Positions 8,040 to 15,599 are shown, numbered from the stretch's first letter. The stretch: 33,397 bases of DNA from an uncultured Chloroflexota bacterium (GCA_937870825.1 CALMZO010000041.1:1-33397); one strand, 5' to 3'. Made by a program: numbers and translations. The notes: generated by a model not told the origin, from the letters alone.

Positions 8040-8388
8040 TTTGATAGAGGTCACGCGCATCGAAGCGTCCATCGCACAGTACGGCGAACGCTTCACGCGG
8101 CGTGTGTACACCGAACGCGAATTGATTTACTGCGCGGGACGCGTCACCTCACTCGCTGCGCGGTTTGCCGCGAAAGAGGCGGTGAGCAAAATGCTCGGCG
8201 TCGGCATCCAACATCGCGACGGCGTGGACTGGCGCGAAATCGAAGTGGTCTCTGCCGAGAACGGCGACCCGAGTTTGAAACTGCACGGTAAAGCAGAACG
8301 CCGCGCGAACGACTTGGGCTTGCGAGAAATCGCGCTTTCGTTTTCACACACGCACGAACACGCGATTGCGTTTGTGGTGGGACAATGA
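8020..8388 (+). CDS. acpS: Holo-[acyl-carrier-protein] synthase
   Basis: The 122-residue protein has the AcpS signatures: GIDLIEVTRIE at residues 5-15, holding the metal-binding Asp, and RFAAKEAVSKMLG near 48-60, holding the second metal-binding Glu. Another conserved segment, SFSHTHEHAIAFV, lies near the end. It transfers 4'-phosphopantetheine from CoA to the conserved Ser of acyl carrier protein, activating it for fatty acid synthesis. The start at 8020 lies inside the previous gene. The length is normal and it probably ends the operon before the terminator at 8477. Confidence 0.95.
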   Translation: MLRTGIDLIEVTRIEASIAQYGERFTRRVYTERELIYCAGRVTSLAARFAAKEAVSKMLGVGIQHRDGVDWREIEVVSAENGDPSLKLHGKAERRANDLGLREIALSFSHTHEHAIAFVVGQ

Positions 8389-8476
8389 CCAGCAAAAGAA
8401 TCATGTACGAATTACCGACGCGAAACAGTCCGTGAAAACGGCGAGAATCTGACAACTTTGCTAGACCGTTTCAGAA

Positions 8477-8511
8477 AGAGGAGCGCTGCTTGTATCGCTT
8501 CTCTTTTTTTA
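8477..8511 (+). terminator. Rho-independent terminator after acpS
   Basis: AGAGGAGCG (8477-8485) pairs with CGCTTCTCT (8496-8504) with one G-T wobble, followed by a run of T. It separates acpS from the tyrosinase island. The rest of 8389-8638 holds no gene I would defend. A TTGACG at 8563-8568 could be a -35 box for the island, but no good -10 sits at the right distance. Confidence 0.7.
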
Positions 8512-8638
8512 TTTGTATCGCTTTGCGTATTGAATTCGGTTGATATTGCTGATAGACTCGGATTGACGGTTGAAGCAGAAAAAATTTGCGATGACTGTTT
8601 TAACAGCATTCCGCATTGATGCAAAAAGGAGTTTGAAT

Positions 8639-8974
8639 ATGGCTACCACTCGCCGTTCGAAATCAAGCAAGAAGGCAGAGGGATCCAAGATTGAGACCTA
8701 TCGCGGGCACACGATTCAAGTTATCCCTGCGGTGGCTGTCAAAATGAAAAGCGCAGACAGTCCAGATACCCCCGCGGTGGAAAGCGGAAAAGTTTTGATT
8801 GATGGCCGCGAAATCTCGTACGAACAGACCGAGGACGGTGTTCACTCGCACGAATTCATGTTTCAGAAATTTGCCACACCGTTTGAATTGGCGGAAGAGT
8901 TAATCAAACAGTGGGGTACCGCGCAGCCCAAATCTAATTCGGAAAACCCGGAACATCCGCATCATTCAGGTTAA
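8639..8974 (+). CDS. MelC1-like tyrosinase copper chaperone (putative)
   Basis: A strong AAAAGGAG ends 8 bases before the ATG at 8639, which fixes the start and gives 111 residues. An upstream ATG in frame at 8570 lacks such a site. After a Ser/Lys-rich, probably disordered N-terminus come ETYRGHTIQVIP (19-30), KVLIDGREISYEQTEDG (51-67), a His pair (69, 71) and FATPFELAEELIKQWG (78-93). This order (a Y-R-G strand, a V-DG strand, a DG turn, His residues, then a TP-x-E-x-A helix) parallels Streptomyces MelC1, the caddie that delivers copper to tyrosinase MelC2. It lies directly upstream of a tyrosinase gene, as melC1 does. MelC1 normally has a Tat signal, and none is visible here or on the partner. 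The His-rich end (HPHHSG) may also bind metal. The identification rests on pattern and context, not on a search. Confidence 0.6.
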   Translation: MATTRRSKSSKKAEGSKIETYRGHTIQVIPAVAVKMKSADSPDTPAVESGKVLIDGREISYEQTEDGVHSHEFMFQKFATPFELAEELIKQWGTAQPKSNSENPEHPHHSG

Positions 8975-9014
8975 AGGGGATTCTGAATTTCGCGTTCCCG
9001 TACAAGGAGGAATC

Positions 9015-10460
9015 ATGTTTTGTCGAAAAAACCAATCAACGCTCACCAGTACTGAAAAAGCGCGTTTCGTGGCAGCGGTGCTTGCCCTCAAGGCAAACGG
9101 CAGATATGACCAGTACGTGCAAGACCACATGAACTTTATGCGTGGGGCACATAGCGGTCCCGCTTTTTTTCCTTGGCATCGCGAATTCTTGCGACGCTTT
9201 GAACTGGACCTCCAAGCTATTGACTCCGCTGTGACACTGCCCTATTGGGACTGGACTGTTGACAATTCGCCCACCTCGTCCATTTGGGACCCTGGTTTCA
9301 TGGGCGGCAATGGGCGTCCCACAGATGGTCAAGTTATGACAGGCGCGTTCGCCTTTAGTGGCGGAAACTGGCCTCTAAACTTTGAGGGTGGACTTGCCTT
9401 TGGCTATTTGCGACGGCGGTTCGGGGTATCTGCGTCCGCGCCAACGCTTCCAACTGCCACCGATGTCACCAATGCGCTCGTGATTACGCCGTATGATGTT
9501 TCTCCATATAACGACGGCTCCTCTACCGGCGGATTTCGGAACCGCCTGGAAGGATGGTATTCAGGACCCCAGTTACACAATCGCGTGCATGTATGGGTGG
9601 GCGGTTCAATGACACCCGGTTCTTCTCCAAACGACCCGGTTTTCTTTTTGCATCACTGTTTCGTGGACAAGTTGTGGGCAGATTGGCAGCGATTGCATCC
9701 TGCGGAGGGCTATTTGCCCATCTCACCCATTGCAGGCAAGCCCGGTCACAGTCTGAACGAAAACATGGAACCATGGGCAGGGCGCGGGCAAAATGTAACT
9801 CCAGCCAGCGTGCTTGACCACCATGCGCTCGGATACGCGTATGACACAGAAGGACTTTGCGTGCCCAATACGCTCAAATTCATAGATGACAAGCCAACGC
9901 TTACCTTTCTGGACGACCTGAATACGCTCAAGTTCCGCGACGATGTGCTTACGCTAAAATTCATTGACGACAAACAGACGCTCAAGTTTCGCGACGACCC
10001 TATTACGCTCAAGTTCAGCGACGACAAACAAACACTGAAATTTACCGACGAGCCGGTGACTCTGAAATTCAGTGATGATATTGGAACGTCGCCACGCATT
10101 GACCCAATCAAACAGCCAGCACTAGACAAACCTCCAGAAACGGACGTCAAGCAGCCAGGATTGGACCGAGAAGTGGGCAGGATTAACCGCCTCGCCCCAG
10201 TGCAGGCACAAGCCGTGCCCTTTGTGCTGGCGACACCACATCATTCCAATGCGTGGGCACAATCATTCCCTGAAGCCGCGCGCACAACCGCAGCGCAATA
10301 CGAATCTGCGATTCTTCAATACGAACAGGCGCTTGGAGAGCTCCATCAAGCGGCAGTAAAGAACCAACTCTCCGACACCGACATTCAAGCGGCAGAGATG
10401 TTACACCAAGAATATCTTGCGCTCGTGGCTGAATATCAACAACTCACACAAGGGCGATAA
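9015..10460 (+). CDS. Tyrosinase with C-terminal TLKFxDD repeat tail (possible graspetide-type substrate)
   Basis: AAGGAGG at 9004-9010 precedes the ATG. Residues 1-230 form a type-3 copper domain: CuA His at 38, 46 and 55 (AHSGPAFFPWHREFLRRFE) and CuB His at 188, 192 and 214 (LHNRVHVW and DPVFFLHHCFVDKLW). It should oxidise phenols or catechols to quinones with O2. Residues 286-357 are eight tandem 9-residue units of consensus TLKFxDDxx. Unit 2 has Thr for Lys, and unit 7 has DE for DD. A Pro/Lys linker follows, then a conserved-looking VPFVLATPHHSNAW and a C-terminal helical segment. No signal peptide is seen. The chaperone-like gene upstream and the ATP-grasp ligase downstream suggest that copper loading and tail modification are both encoded here. 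The catalytic domain is certain. The tail's function is inference. Confidence 0.92.
   Translation: MFCRKNQSTLTSTEKARFVAAVLALKANGRYDQYVQDHMNFMRGAHSGPAFFPWHREFLRRFELDLQAIDSAVTLPYWDWTVDNSPTSSIWDPGFMGGNGRPTDGQVMTGAFAFSGGNWPLNFEGGLAFGYLRRRFGVSASAPTLPTATDVTNALVITPYDVSPYNDGSSTGGFRNRLEGWYSGPQLHNRVHVWVGGSMTPGSSPNDPVFFLHHCFVDKLWADWQRLHPAEGYLPISPIAGKPGHSLNENMEPWAGRGQNVTPASVLDHHALGYAYDTEGLCVPNTLKFIDDKPTLTFLDDLNTLKFRDDVLTLKFIDDKQTLKFRDDPITLKFSDDKQTLKFTDEPVTLKFSDDIGTSPRIDPIKQPALDKPPETDVKQPGLDREVGRINRLAPVQAQAVPFVLATPHHSNAWAQSFPEAARTTAAQYESAILQYEQALGELHQAAVKNQLSDTDIQAAEMLHQEYLALVAEYQQLTQGR
9870..10085 (+). repeat. Eight-copy 27-bp coding repeat (TLKFxDDxx)
   Basis: Thr residues at 286, 295, 304, 313, 322, 331, 340 and 349 start identical-phase 9-residue units. 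The DNA copies differ at synonymous sites (CTCAAATTC, CTCAAGTTC, CTAAAATTC, CTGAAATTT), so the protein repeat is conserved beyond recent DNA duplication. The second position after Phe is always D and the third is D or E, while the position after Phe itself varies (I, L, R, S, T). Confidence 0.95.
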
Positions 10461-10545
10461 AGCATTGGGGCAAGACCGAAAGAGTTTCGCTCATCGCGCG
10501 GCATTGTAGACAGTTCCCAATCCATCCGCAATCCGTTGGGCATGT

Positions 10546-10581
10546 GAGCCGAGTAAGAATCATTTTGCTCGGCTCCTTTTT
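10546..10581 (+). terminator. Terminator or attenuator between tyrosinase and ligase genes
   Basis: GAGCCGAG (10546-10553) pairs with CTCGGCTC (10568-10575) and is followed by CTTTTTG. It sits 29 bases before the ATP-grasp ATG with no room for a full promoter after it, so the ligase is probably expressed by partial read-through, at a lower level than the tyrosinase. Confidence 0.6.
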
Positions 10582-10609
10582 GGGACAATCCGAATAGAGG
10601 TAGCTCAAA

Positions 10610-11560
10610 ATGATTCTCGTCGTCTCGAGTCAAACAGACGTACATGCACTTGCCGTAATGCAAGAGCTAGCGCAGCAAAAGCGCACCGCCGAGCTGTTTG
10701 ACCTCTCTCTCTTTCCGCAGCAACTCCGTTTATCAATGTGCTATGCAGCGGCGGGGGGACATCACTTTAGTATCCAGCGGCAAGATGGTACGCGGCTGGA
10801 CCTGGCGGAGTGTCGTTCAATTTGGTGGCGGCGTCCACAAGCATTCGTCCTTGCGCCCGATTTGAAACAGCCCGCCTATCGAAATTTTGCCTTGAGTGAA
10901 AGTCACGAAGCCCTCACCGGGCTTTGGCAAGCGTTGAATTCATTTTGGGTAAATCCGCCGTTGAGCGATGATGCCGCGCATCGGAAAGCATACCAACTCA
11001 AGATCGCGCAAGAAGTAGGCCTTGCAATTCCTCACACCCTCATTAGCAATGACCCCACAGCCGTGAACGAGTTTATTGCGTCACAAGGGTACGAACGCAC
11101 CATCTATAAAGCATTTTCGGCAACCGAACAAGAGTGGCGCGAAACACGCATTGTTCGCCAAGAGGAATTGCATCTCATCGAAAGCGTCAAGTACGCGCCG
11201 GTCATTTTTCAAGAATACATTCCCGCCCGCTATGACCTGCGTATCACCATCGTCGGCGACCACATTTTTCCCGCGGCAATTTACTCGCAAGAAACTGCGT
11301 ACCCGGTTGACTTTCGGATGGATATTGCAAACGCGCGTATCGAAGCGGTAACCTTACCAGAGCAAATTCAAACCCGGCTCCATGCGCTTATGGCGCGTTT
11401 GGGTTTGGTGTACGGGGCAATTGATATGCGTATGACACCGCATGAGGAATACGTCTTTCTGGAAATTAATCCGGCGGGGCAATGGCTTTTTGTGCAAGAG
11501 CGAACACAACAACCGATTAGTGAGAGGATTGCCCATATCCTCATGTCACATGATTCATAA
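10610..11560 (+). CDS. MvdD/MvdC-family ATP-grasp peptide ligase
   Basis: AGAGG at 10596-10600 precedes the ATG; the product has 316 residues. The N-terminal pre-ATP-grasp domain (ILVVSSQTDVHALAVMQEL, then SIWWRRPQAF near residue 75) is the one seen in microviridin ligases. The ATP-grasp core carries IYKAFSA near 166, VIFQEYIPARYDLRITIVGDH near 200-220 with the conserved DlR, and FLEINPAGQWLF near 285 with the metal-binding ExN. Known relatives use ATP to form side-chain omega-ester (Thr/Ser-Asp/Glu) or omega-amide (Lys-Asp/Glu) bonds in ribosomal peptides. No small precursor gene is visible nearby, but the tyrosinase upstream ends in TLKFxDD repeats, the only plausible substrate in the window. 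No transporter or N-acetyltransferase of classical microviridin clusters is present. Confidence 0.88.
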   Translation: MILVVSSQTDVHALAVMQELAQQKRTAELFDLSLFPQQLRLSMCYAAAGGHHFSIQRQDGTRLDLAECRSIWWRRPQAFVLAPDLKQPAYRNFALSESHEALTGLWQALNSFWVNPPLSDDAAHRKAYQLKIAQEVGLAIPHTLISNDPTAVNEFIASQGYERTIYKAFSATEQEWRETRIVRQEELHLIESVKYAPVIFQEYIPARYDLRITIVGDHIFPAAIYSQETAYPVDFRMDIANARIEAVTLPEQIQTRLHALMARLGLVYGAIDMRMTPHEEYVFLEINPAGQWLFVQERTQQPISERIAHILMSHDS

Positions 11561-11589
11561 GCCCTTCGCGGGTTGAGATGAGAATGTGC

Positions 11590-14553
11590 TTAACTCTTGC
11601 TCACGTTAATTCTCGTCACCCCCGCGCGGTCCACCACCACATTATTTTCCTCTTGAATCAACCCCGCCCAATAATCCGCGCTTTGTCGGCGGTTCAAACG
11701 AACGAATCCTACAATCACTGTAGATTGTCCCGGCGCAAGATTCGTGCCCAAACTCCAGCGGTACGGATACGCGATGCCTTGACGGTCTTGATAGTCAACG
11801 GCGATGCGCCACGCGCCGTTTTGCGGCGGATGTCCTTTGGTCAAATAATTATCGCCCTCGTTGTACAAAAAACCCGCGTCCGGTCCTTGCGTCGTCAATG
11901 TTTGTGACGAATCATTTTTCACCGTCACTTTGACTTGGACAATTTGTCCCTGCTCCAAACTCGTCGGCGTGAATTGAACGGCGGTGATAATTGGTTTGCC
12001 CGTTGGTGGCGGAGGAGGCGGTGGGGTCGTGGAACTGACGGTGATGCTTGTCGAACCTTGATTGTCCTGGAGCCACGCGATTTGTTCCCGCACCAGTCCT
12101 GCCCAATACTTTTTCGTTCCGACATTGTTCAAACGAATCGCGCCGTTGATGACGCGCGTCTCGCCGGGATTCAACGGCGAGCCAAAACCCCAACGATACG
12201 GATGGTCAATCATGTTAGCGGCGCGTCCGTCAAATTCGACGCCGACGCGAAACGCGTCGCGCTGCTCGACAAAGCCGTGCGACAAAAATGATTCGCCTTC
12301 AAGATAGGTGAAACCGGGATTGGGTCCTTGTGTGGCAAGCGGTACATTCGTGTCGTTGCGGACGGTGATGCTCACGTTCAACATCTGTCCGGTATTCAAT
12401 TGCTGCGGTGTGAACGACGCGGCGATGATGCTCGCTTTGCCGTCGGGGAGGGGGGAGGGGGGGGTGACGGTGATGAGAGTTTTGCCGACGTTGTCTTGTT
12501 TCCACGCGATTTGTTCTTGCACCAAACCCGCCCAATAATTTTTCGCGGACGCGTTGTTCAAACGAATTTGTCCCGTAATCGTCCGCGTTTCATTCGGCGC
12601 GAGCGCGCTGCCAAGTCCCCAACGGTACGGATGGTCAATTCCCGACCGCGCATCGAAATCAATGCCCACGCGGTACGCGCCGTTCACTTCGGCAAAACCG
12701 CGCGATAAAAATGATTCACCTTCGTTGTACAAGAAATTGGGCGCGGGCGCTTGTGTCGAGAGCGTCGCGTTCGTGCCGTTGCGAACGCTAAAGCTCACGT
12801 TCAACACATTTCCAATGTCGAGCGTCGTCGGCGTGAGTGTGACGTTTGTAATTTCGACGATGCCCGTTGGCGGCTGTGGCGCTTTTTGTGCGAGTTCGCG
12901 GAACGTGAACCACGCCGGACGTTTGTTGTCCGCGTCGTCCACCATGCCCCACGATTCACCCGCGATGCGCCACGTGAACCAGAACGCGTGCGCGACTTGA
13001 TTGCGCCCGACATCGTTCATAATCGCAAATGCGCGCTTCATGTATTCCGCGACCGCTTGCGGCGGTGACAACGAACCCCAGTTGTAATCCAACTGCGCGC
13101 CGACTTCGGTCACCCATAACGGCTTGCCTGCAATGGCGCGCGCCGTGTTGATGGAATTGCGAATTTCGCCAAAGCCCCAATTCGCAAAGGGATAACCGTC
13201 CGCGCGTTCCGCGTACATGTGCCAGCCCGCGAAATCAAAACTGTTCGGCGCGGCGGCGACGACGCGGCGCAAGTACTCGAACGCTTCGCCGCAGCAAATT
13301 CCCGCCGAGATGACGGGCAAATCGGGGTTGACCGCTTTGATTTTTGGATACGACGCGTTCAATAACGACGCGTAATTTTCAGGCAGAATTTGTTGCACGT
13401 CCGGTTCGTTCCACACTTCGAGCGCGGAGATTTTGTTACGATAAAATTGCGCGACGCGCTGCGCGAGATTCGACGCTTTGGTGATGTAACCTGCCCAGTT
13501 CGCGCTGCCCGTCGGTGGTGGAATTTCATTGAGCGTTTCGGGATTCACGAGCGCGAGAATTTTGAGATTCGGGTTTGCCGCGTTGACGCGTTGAATGAAC
13601 CAATCGAGTTCGGTATTTTGTCCCGTGTTGAAATTTTGATATTGCGCGAACAACAACACGCGCACCCATTGCGGCGCGAGGTCGCGCAGTTCGGACGCGC
13701 TCGGCACGACGCTGTCGCGAAAGCCGGGATTGAGGCACAGGGAGGGAAACAGCGCGGGTGTTGGTTCTGTCGCGGCGGCTTGAAAAAAGTTCGGCTGTTT
13801 GTTATTGAAACTGAACGGCGTGATGTACCAACGCGTGTTGTTGAAATCCGCGTACCCGTAGATTTCAACATCAGTGTCGCGCAGTTGTGTGACAATGTTT
13901 TTCGTGGGCAATGACAACAGCGCGGTCGTTCCGTAAATGTGTTTCGTACTCGCTTGCGGCACCACCATTTTCAAAATGCGCGTCGTGTTCGCGTCCGCCG
14001 CCATCGTTTCCAAATTCACCGCCGGCCCGGGACAATTCGGACGGTCAATGTTGTCAATCGCGTAATGCCCAATCAGATTGCGATACGGCACCCACCAAAT
14101 ATCAAATTGTTCCGCAAGCCACACGAGCAAATCATTGTTCGCCGCGTACATTTCCGGCGTCCACGTTTCTTGATAAAAACCTTCATGCTCGATGCTGATG
14201 GTGTAAAAATTTGGATTTTGTCCGGGCACAATATCTTGCCACGAAGGCGTCACGCGCACGCCGCGCGCATTCGTCCAATAACCGCCGTTCGGCTGCGACG
14301 CGTCGACATTCCAACGCAAACCATTTGCCCACGCGCCGTCGTTCACCGAAACCAATTGCGCGACGCGTCCGTCTTTTGCCAAAACAAAATGCGCGGAGGA
14401 ATTCGGATTGAGCTGCGCGTCCTGGAGCCAACGAATCGCCGCGCTGTAACTGCCCTGCGCGATATGAATAACCACCGCGCGGCGTTCTTGATTGCCCGGA
14501 TAAATTTTGCTCGTCTCGAATTGTTCTGCGGTCGGGTACCAGTCGAGTGCCAT
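11590..14553 (-). CDS. Modular amidase / glycoside hydrolase with three C-terminal repeat domains
   Basis: The product has 987 residues from the ATG at 14553. Residues 20-190 are an Amidase_2 (PGRP-like) domain with zinc ligands His30 (VVIH), His163 (LIGHYAID) and Cys174 (RPNCPGP). Residues 200-255 resemble an SH3-like module. Residues 270-560 are a clan-A TIM-barrel glycoside hydrolase with acid/base Glu383 (LEVWNEPD) and nucleophile Glu483 (LWVTEVGA). Residues 565-697, 705-840 and 854-987 are three related beta domains, each with YNEGE or YLEGE, a PYRWG motif and YWAGL; a proline tract precedes the third. It probably cleaves cell-wall peptide and glycan bonds. No signal peptide is visible and no Shine-Dalgarno precedes the ATG, because a long palindrome lies immediately upstream, so the start is uncertain. 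The gene converges on the ATP-grasp gene. Confidence 0.85.
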   Translation of the reverse strand: MALDWYPTAEQFETSKIYPGNQERRAVVIHIAQGSYSAAIRWLQDAQLNPNSSAHFVLAKDGRVAQLVSVNDGAWANGLRWNVDASQPNGGYWTNARGVRVTPSWQDIVPGQNPNFYTISIEHEGFYQETWTPEMYAANNDLLVWLAEQFDIWWVPYRNLIGHYAIDNIDRPNCPGPAVNLETMAADANTTRILKMVVPQASTKHIYGTTALLSLPTKNIVTQLRDTDVEIYGYADFNNTRWYITPFSFNNKQPNFFQAAATEPTPALFPSLCLNPGFRDSVVPSASELRDLAPQWVRVLLFAQYQNFNTGQNTELDWFIQRVNAANPNLKILALVNPETLNEIPPPTGSANWAGYITKASNLAQRVAQFYRNKISALEVWNEPDVQQILPENYASLLNASYPKIKAVNPDLPVISAGICCGEAFEYLRRVVAAAPNSFDFAGWHMYAERADGYPFANWGFGEIRNSINTARAIAGKPLWVTEVGAQLDYNWGSLSPPQAVAEYMKRAFAIMNDVGRNQVAHAFWFTWRIAGESWGMVDDADNKRPAWFTFRELAQKAPQPPTGIVEITNVTLTPTTLDIGNVLNVSFSVRNGTNATLSTQAPAPNFLYNEGESFLSRGFAEVNGAYRVGIDFDARSGIDHPYRWGLGSALAPNETRTITGQIRLNNASAKNYWAGLVQEQIAWKQDNVGKTLITVTPPSPLPDGKASIIAASFTPQQLNTGQMLNVSITVRNDTNVPLATQGPNPGFTYLEGESFLSHGFVEQRDAFRVGVEFDGRAANMIDHPYRWGFGSPLNPGETRVINGAIRLNNVGTKKYWAGLVREQIAWLQDNQGSTSITVSSTTPPPPPPPTGKPIITAVQFTPTSLEQGQIVQVKVTVKNDSSQTLTTQGPDAGFLYNEGDNYLTKGHPPQNGAWRIAVDYQDRQGIAYPYRWSLGTNLAPGQSTVIVGFVRLNRRQSADYWAGLIQEENNVVVDRAGVTRINVSKS

Positions 14554-14562
14554 AAAAAAGAT

Positions 14563-14615
14563 AGGGCGAACTGATTTCAAAATTTTCAGAGAAAATTTTG
14601 AAATCAGTTCGCCCT
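14563..14615. repeat. Perfect 25-bp-stem palindrome, probably also a terminator
   Basis: Bases 14563-14587 and 14591-14615 are exact inverted copies separated by 3 bases. On the - strand the hairpin follows the enoyl reductase-like gene and is trailed by TCTTTTTT, so it should terminate that transcript. The T tract abuts the ATG of the next gene at 14553. The stem is too long and too perfect for an ordinary terminator and looks like a REP-type or MITE-type palindrome. Confidence 0.85.
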
Positions 14616-14630
14616 AAAAATCATTTCAAA

Positions 14631-15512
14631 TTAGAGGGTGTCCTCACCACCATCCACGCGCACCGTCGTTCCGTTAATCCATTTCACGCGCGGGTCCATC
14701 AATGCCACAAAGGTCGCGGCAATGTCTTCGGGCGTCGTAAGGCGTTCGCCGGGGTTGCGGCGCAACGCTTCGGACTTGATGACGTCCGCGCCGGGAATGA
14801 GGCGCATCGCGGGTGTGTCGGTCACACCGGCTTCAAAACAATTCACAAGGATGCCGCGCGGTCCGAGTTCGCGCGCGAGTTGACGCGTGTGCGCTTCCAA
14901 CGCGGCTTTGGCGGCGGACACGGGACCGTAGCCGTACCACGCGCGACGCGAACCCGCACTCGTCATGGAAAACACTTTTGACCCGCGCTCCAACAAACGC
15001 ACACGGCACAAATCTTGCACCCAATACACCATCGAGTTCGCCATCACGTCGAGCGTCATTTCCATTTGTTTGCGTGACGTTTGTTCTTTTAGATTGTCCG
15101 AAACGAATGGCTGAAGCGAACCGAACGCGACAGAGTGCAGCATCGCCTTGATGGCGCCGTGATGGTCTTTCAGTGCGTCCGATAAAATCGTGAGCGCGGC
15201 ATCGCGATTGTTTTCATCTGCGAGATTGAGCCCGCCGAAATCAACGGGCTTGCCGGTCAATACTTCGGCGATGCCCGCAATCACTTCGAGCCGATTTTCA
15301 TCGCGCGCGATATTTTTATTCCAAAATTTTACTTGCGCGCCCGTCGCCGCGATTTCTTGAATCAATTCATTGATACGCGGCATCGCACCCGCGCGGTCGA
15401 GATGCACACCAAAAATGTTAAAGCCCGCTTCGGCGAGCGCTTTGCTGCACGCGGCGCCGAAACCGGACGACGAACCGAGAATGAGAATCCAACCTTTGTC
15501 GTGATGTGACAT
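14631..15512 (-). CDS. Enoyl-ACP reductase-like short-chain dehydrogenase (FabI/FabL type)
   Basis: The frame opens at 15557, but AGGAG sits 6 bases before the ATG at 15512, giving 293 residues that begin MSHHDKGWILILGSSSGFG. The Gly-rich cofactor loop is GSSSGFGAA. The catalytic region near residue 205, WYGYGPVSAAKAALEAH, shows Tyr-x6-Lys spacing typical of FabI/FabL enoyl reductases rather than the x3 spacing of ordinary SDRs. SVAFG and the C-terminal INGTTVRVDGGED also match. It would reduce trans-2-enoyl-ACP (or another enoyl thioester) with NAD(P)H in fatty acid synthesis. FabL-like enzymes often accompany other enoyl reductases, which are not seen here. Confidence 0.8.
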   Translation of the reverse strand: MSHHDKGWILILGSSSGFGAACSKALAEAGFNIFGVHLDRAGAMPRINELIQEIAATGAQVKFWNKNIARDENRLEVIAGIAEVLTGKPVDFGGLNLADENNRDAALTILSDALKDHHGAIKAMLHSVAFGSLQPFVSDNLKEQTSRKQMEMTLDVMANSMVYWVQDLCRVRLLERGSKVFSMTSAGSRRAWYGYGPVSAAKAALEAHTRQLARELGPRGILVNCFEAGVTDTPAMRLIPGADVIKSEALRRNPGERLTTPEDIAATFVALMDPRVKWINGTTVRVDGGEDTL

Positions 15513-15544
15513 GAATGACTCCTGTTTGAAGATGATATTGCAGG

Positions 15545-15596
15545 GACAAGGTGACAAGGTGACAGCGTGGATTCTTCACCCTGTCACCTTGTCACC
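15545..15596. repeat. Inverted octamer array (hairpin)
   Basis: GACAAGGT is repeated (15545-15565) and its exact 15-base reverse complement lies at 15581-15595 across a 15-base loop. It sits between the stop of the decayed PPK2 gene and the enoyl reductase gene and could act as a terminator stem, though it lacks a T tract. It belongs to the intergenic period-7/8 repeat set. Confidence 0.8.
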
Positions 15597-15599
15597 CCG

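Noticed and set aside
8389-8619. Open frame continuing acpS after its TGA for about 77 codons, including a hydrophobic stretch
   Set aside because: It has no ATG, runs through the terminator hairpin and its T tract, and shows no ribosome-binding site or recognisable motif, so chance openness is the better explanation.
8412-8624. Minus-strand frame opposite the acpS-tyrosinase spacer
   Set aside because: No ribosome-binding site or family-like sequence, and it overlaps the terminator.
10610-11560. Reading the ATP-grasp protein as glutathione synthetase or RimK
   Set aside because: The N-terminal WWRRP segment, EYIPARYDLRITIVGDH and EINPAGQWLF match the MvdD/MvdC group better than RimK or GshB.
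12801-13914. Several + strand frames opposite the modular hydrolase, up to 174 codons
   Set aside because: High CGCG content opens antisense frames throughout; the - strand protein shows clear domains.
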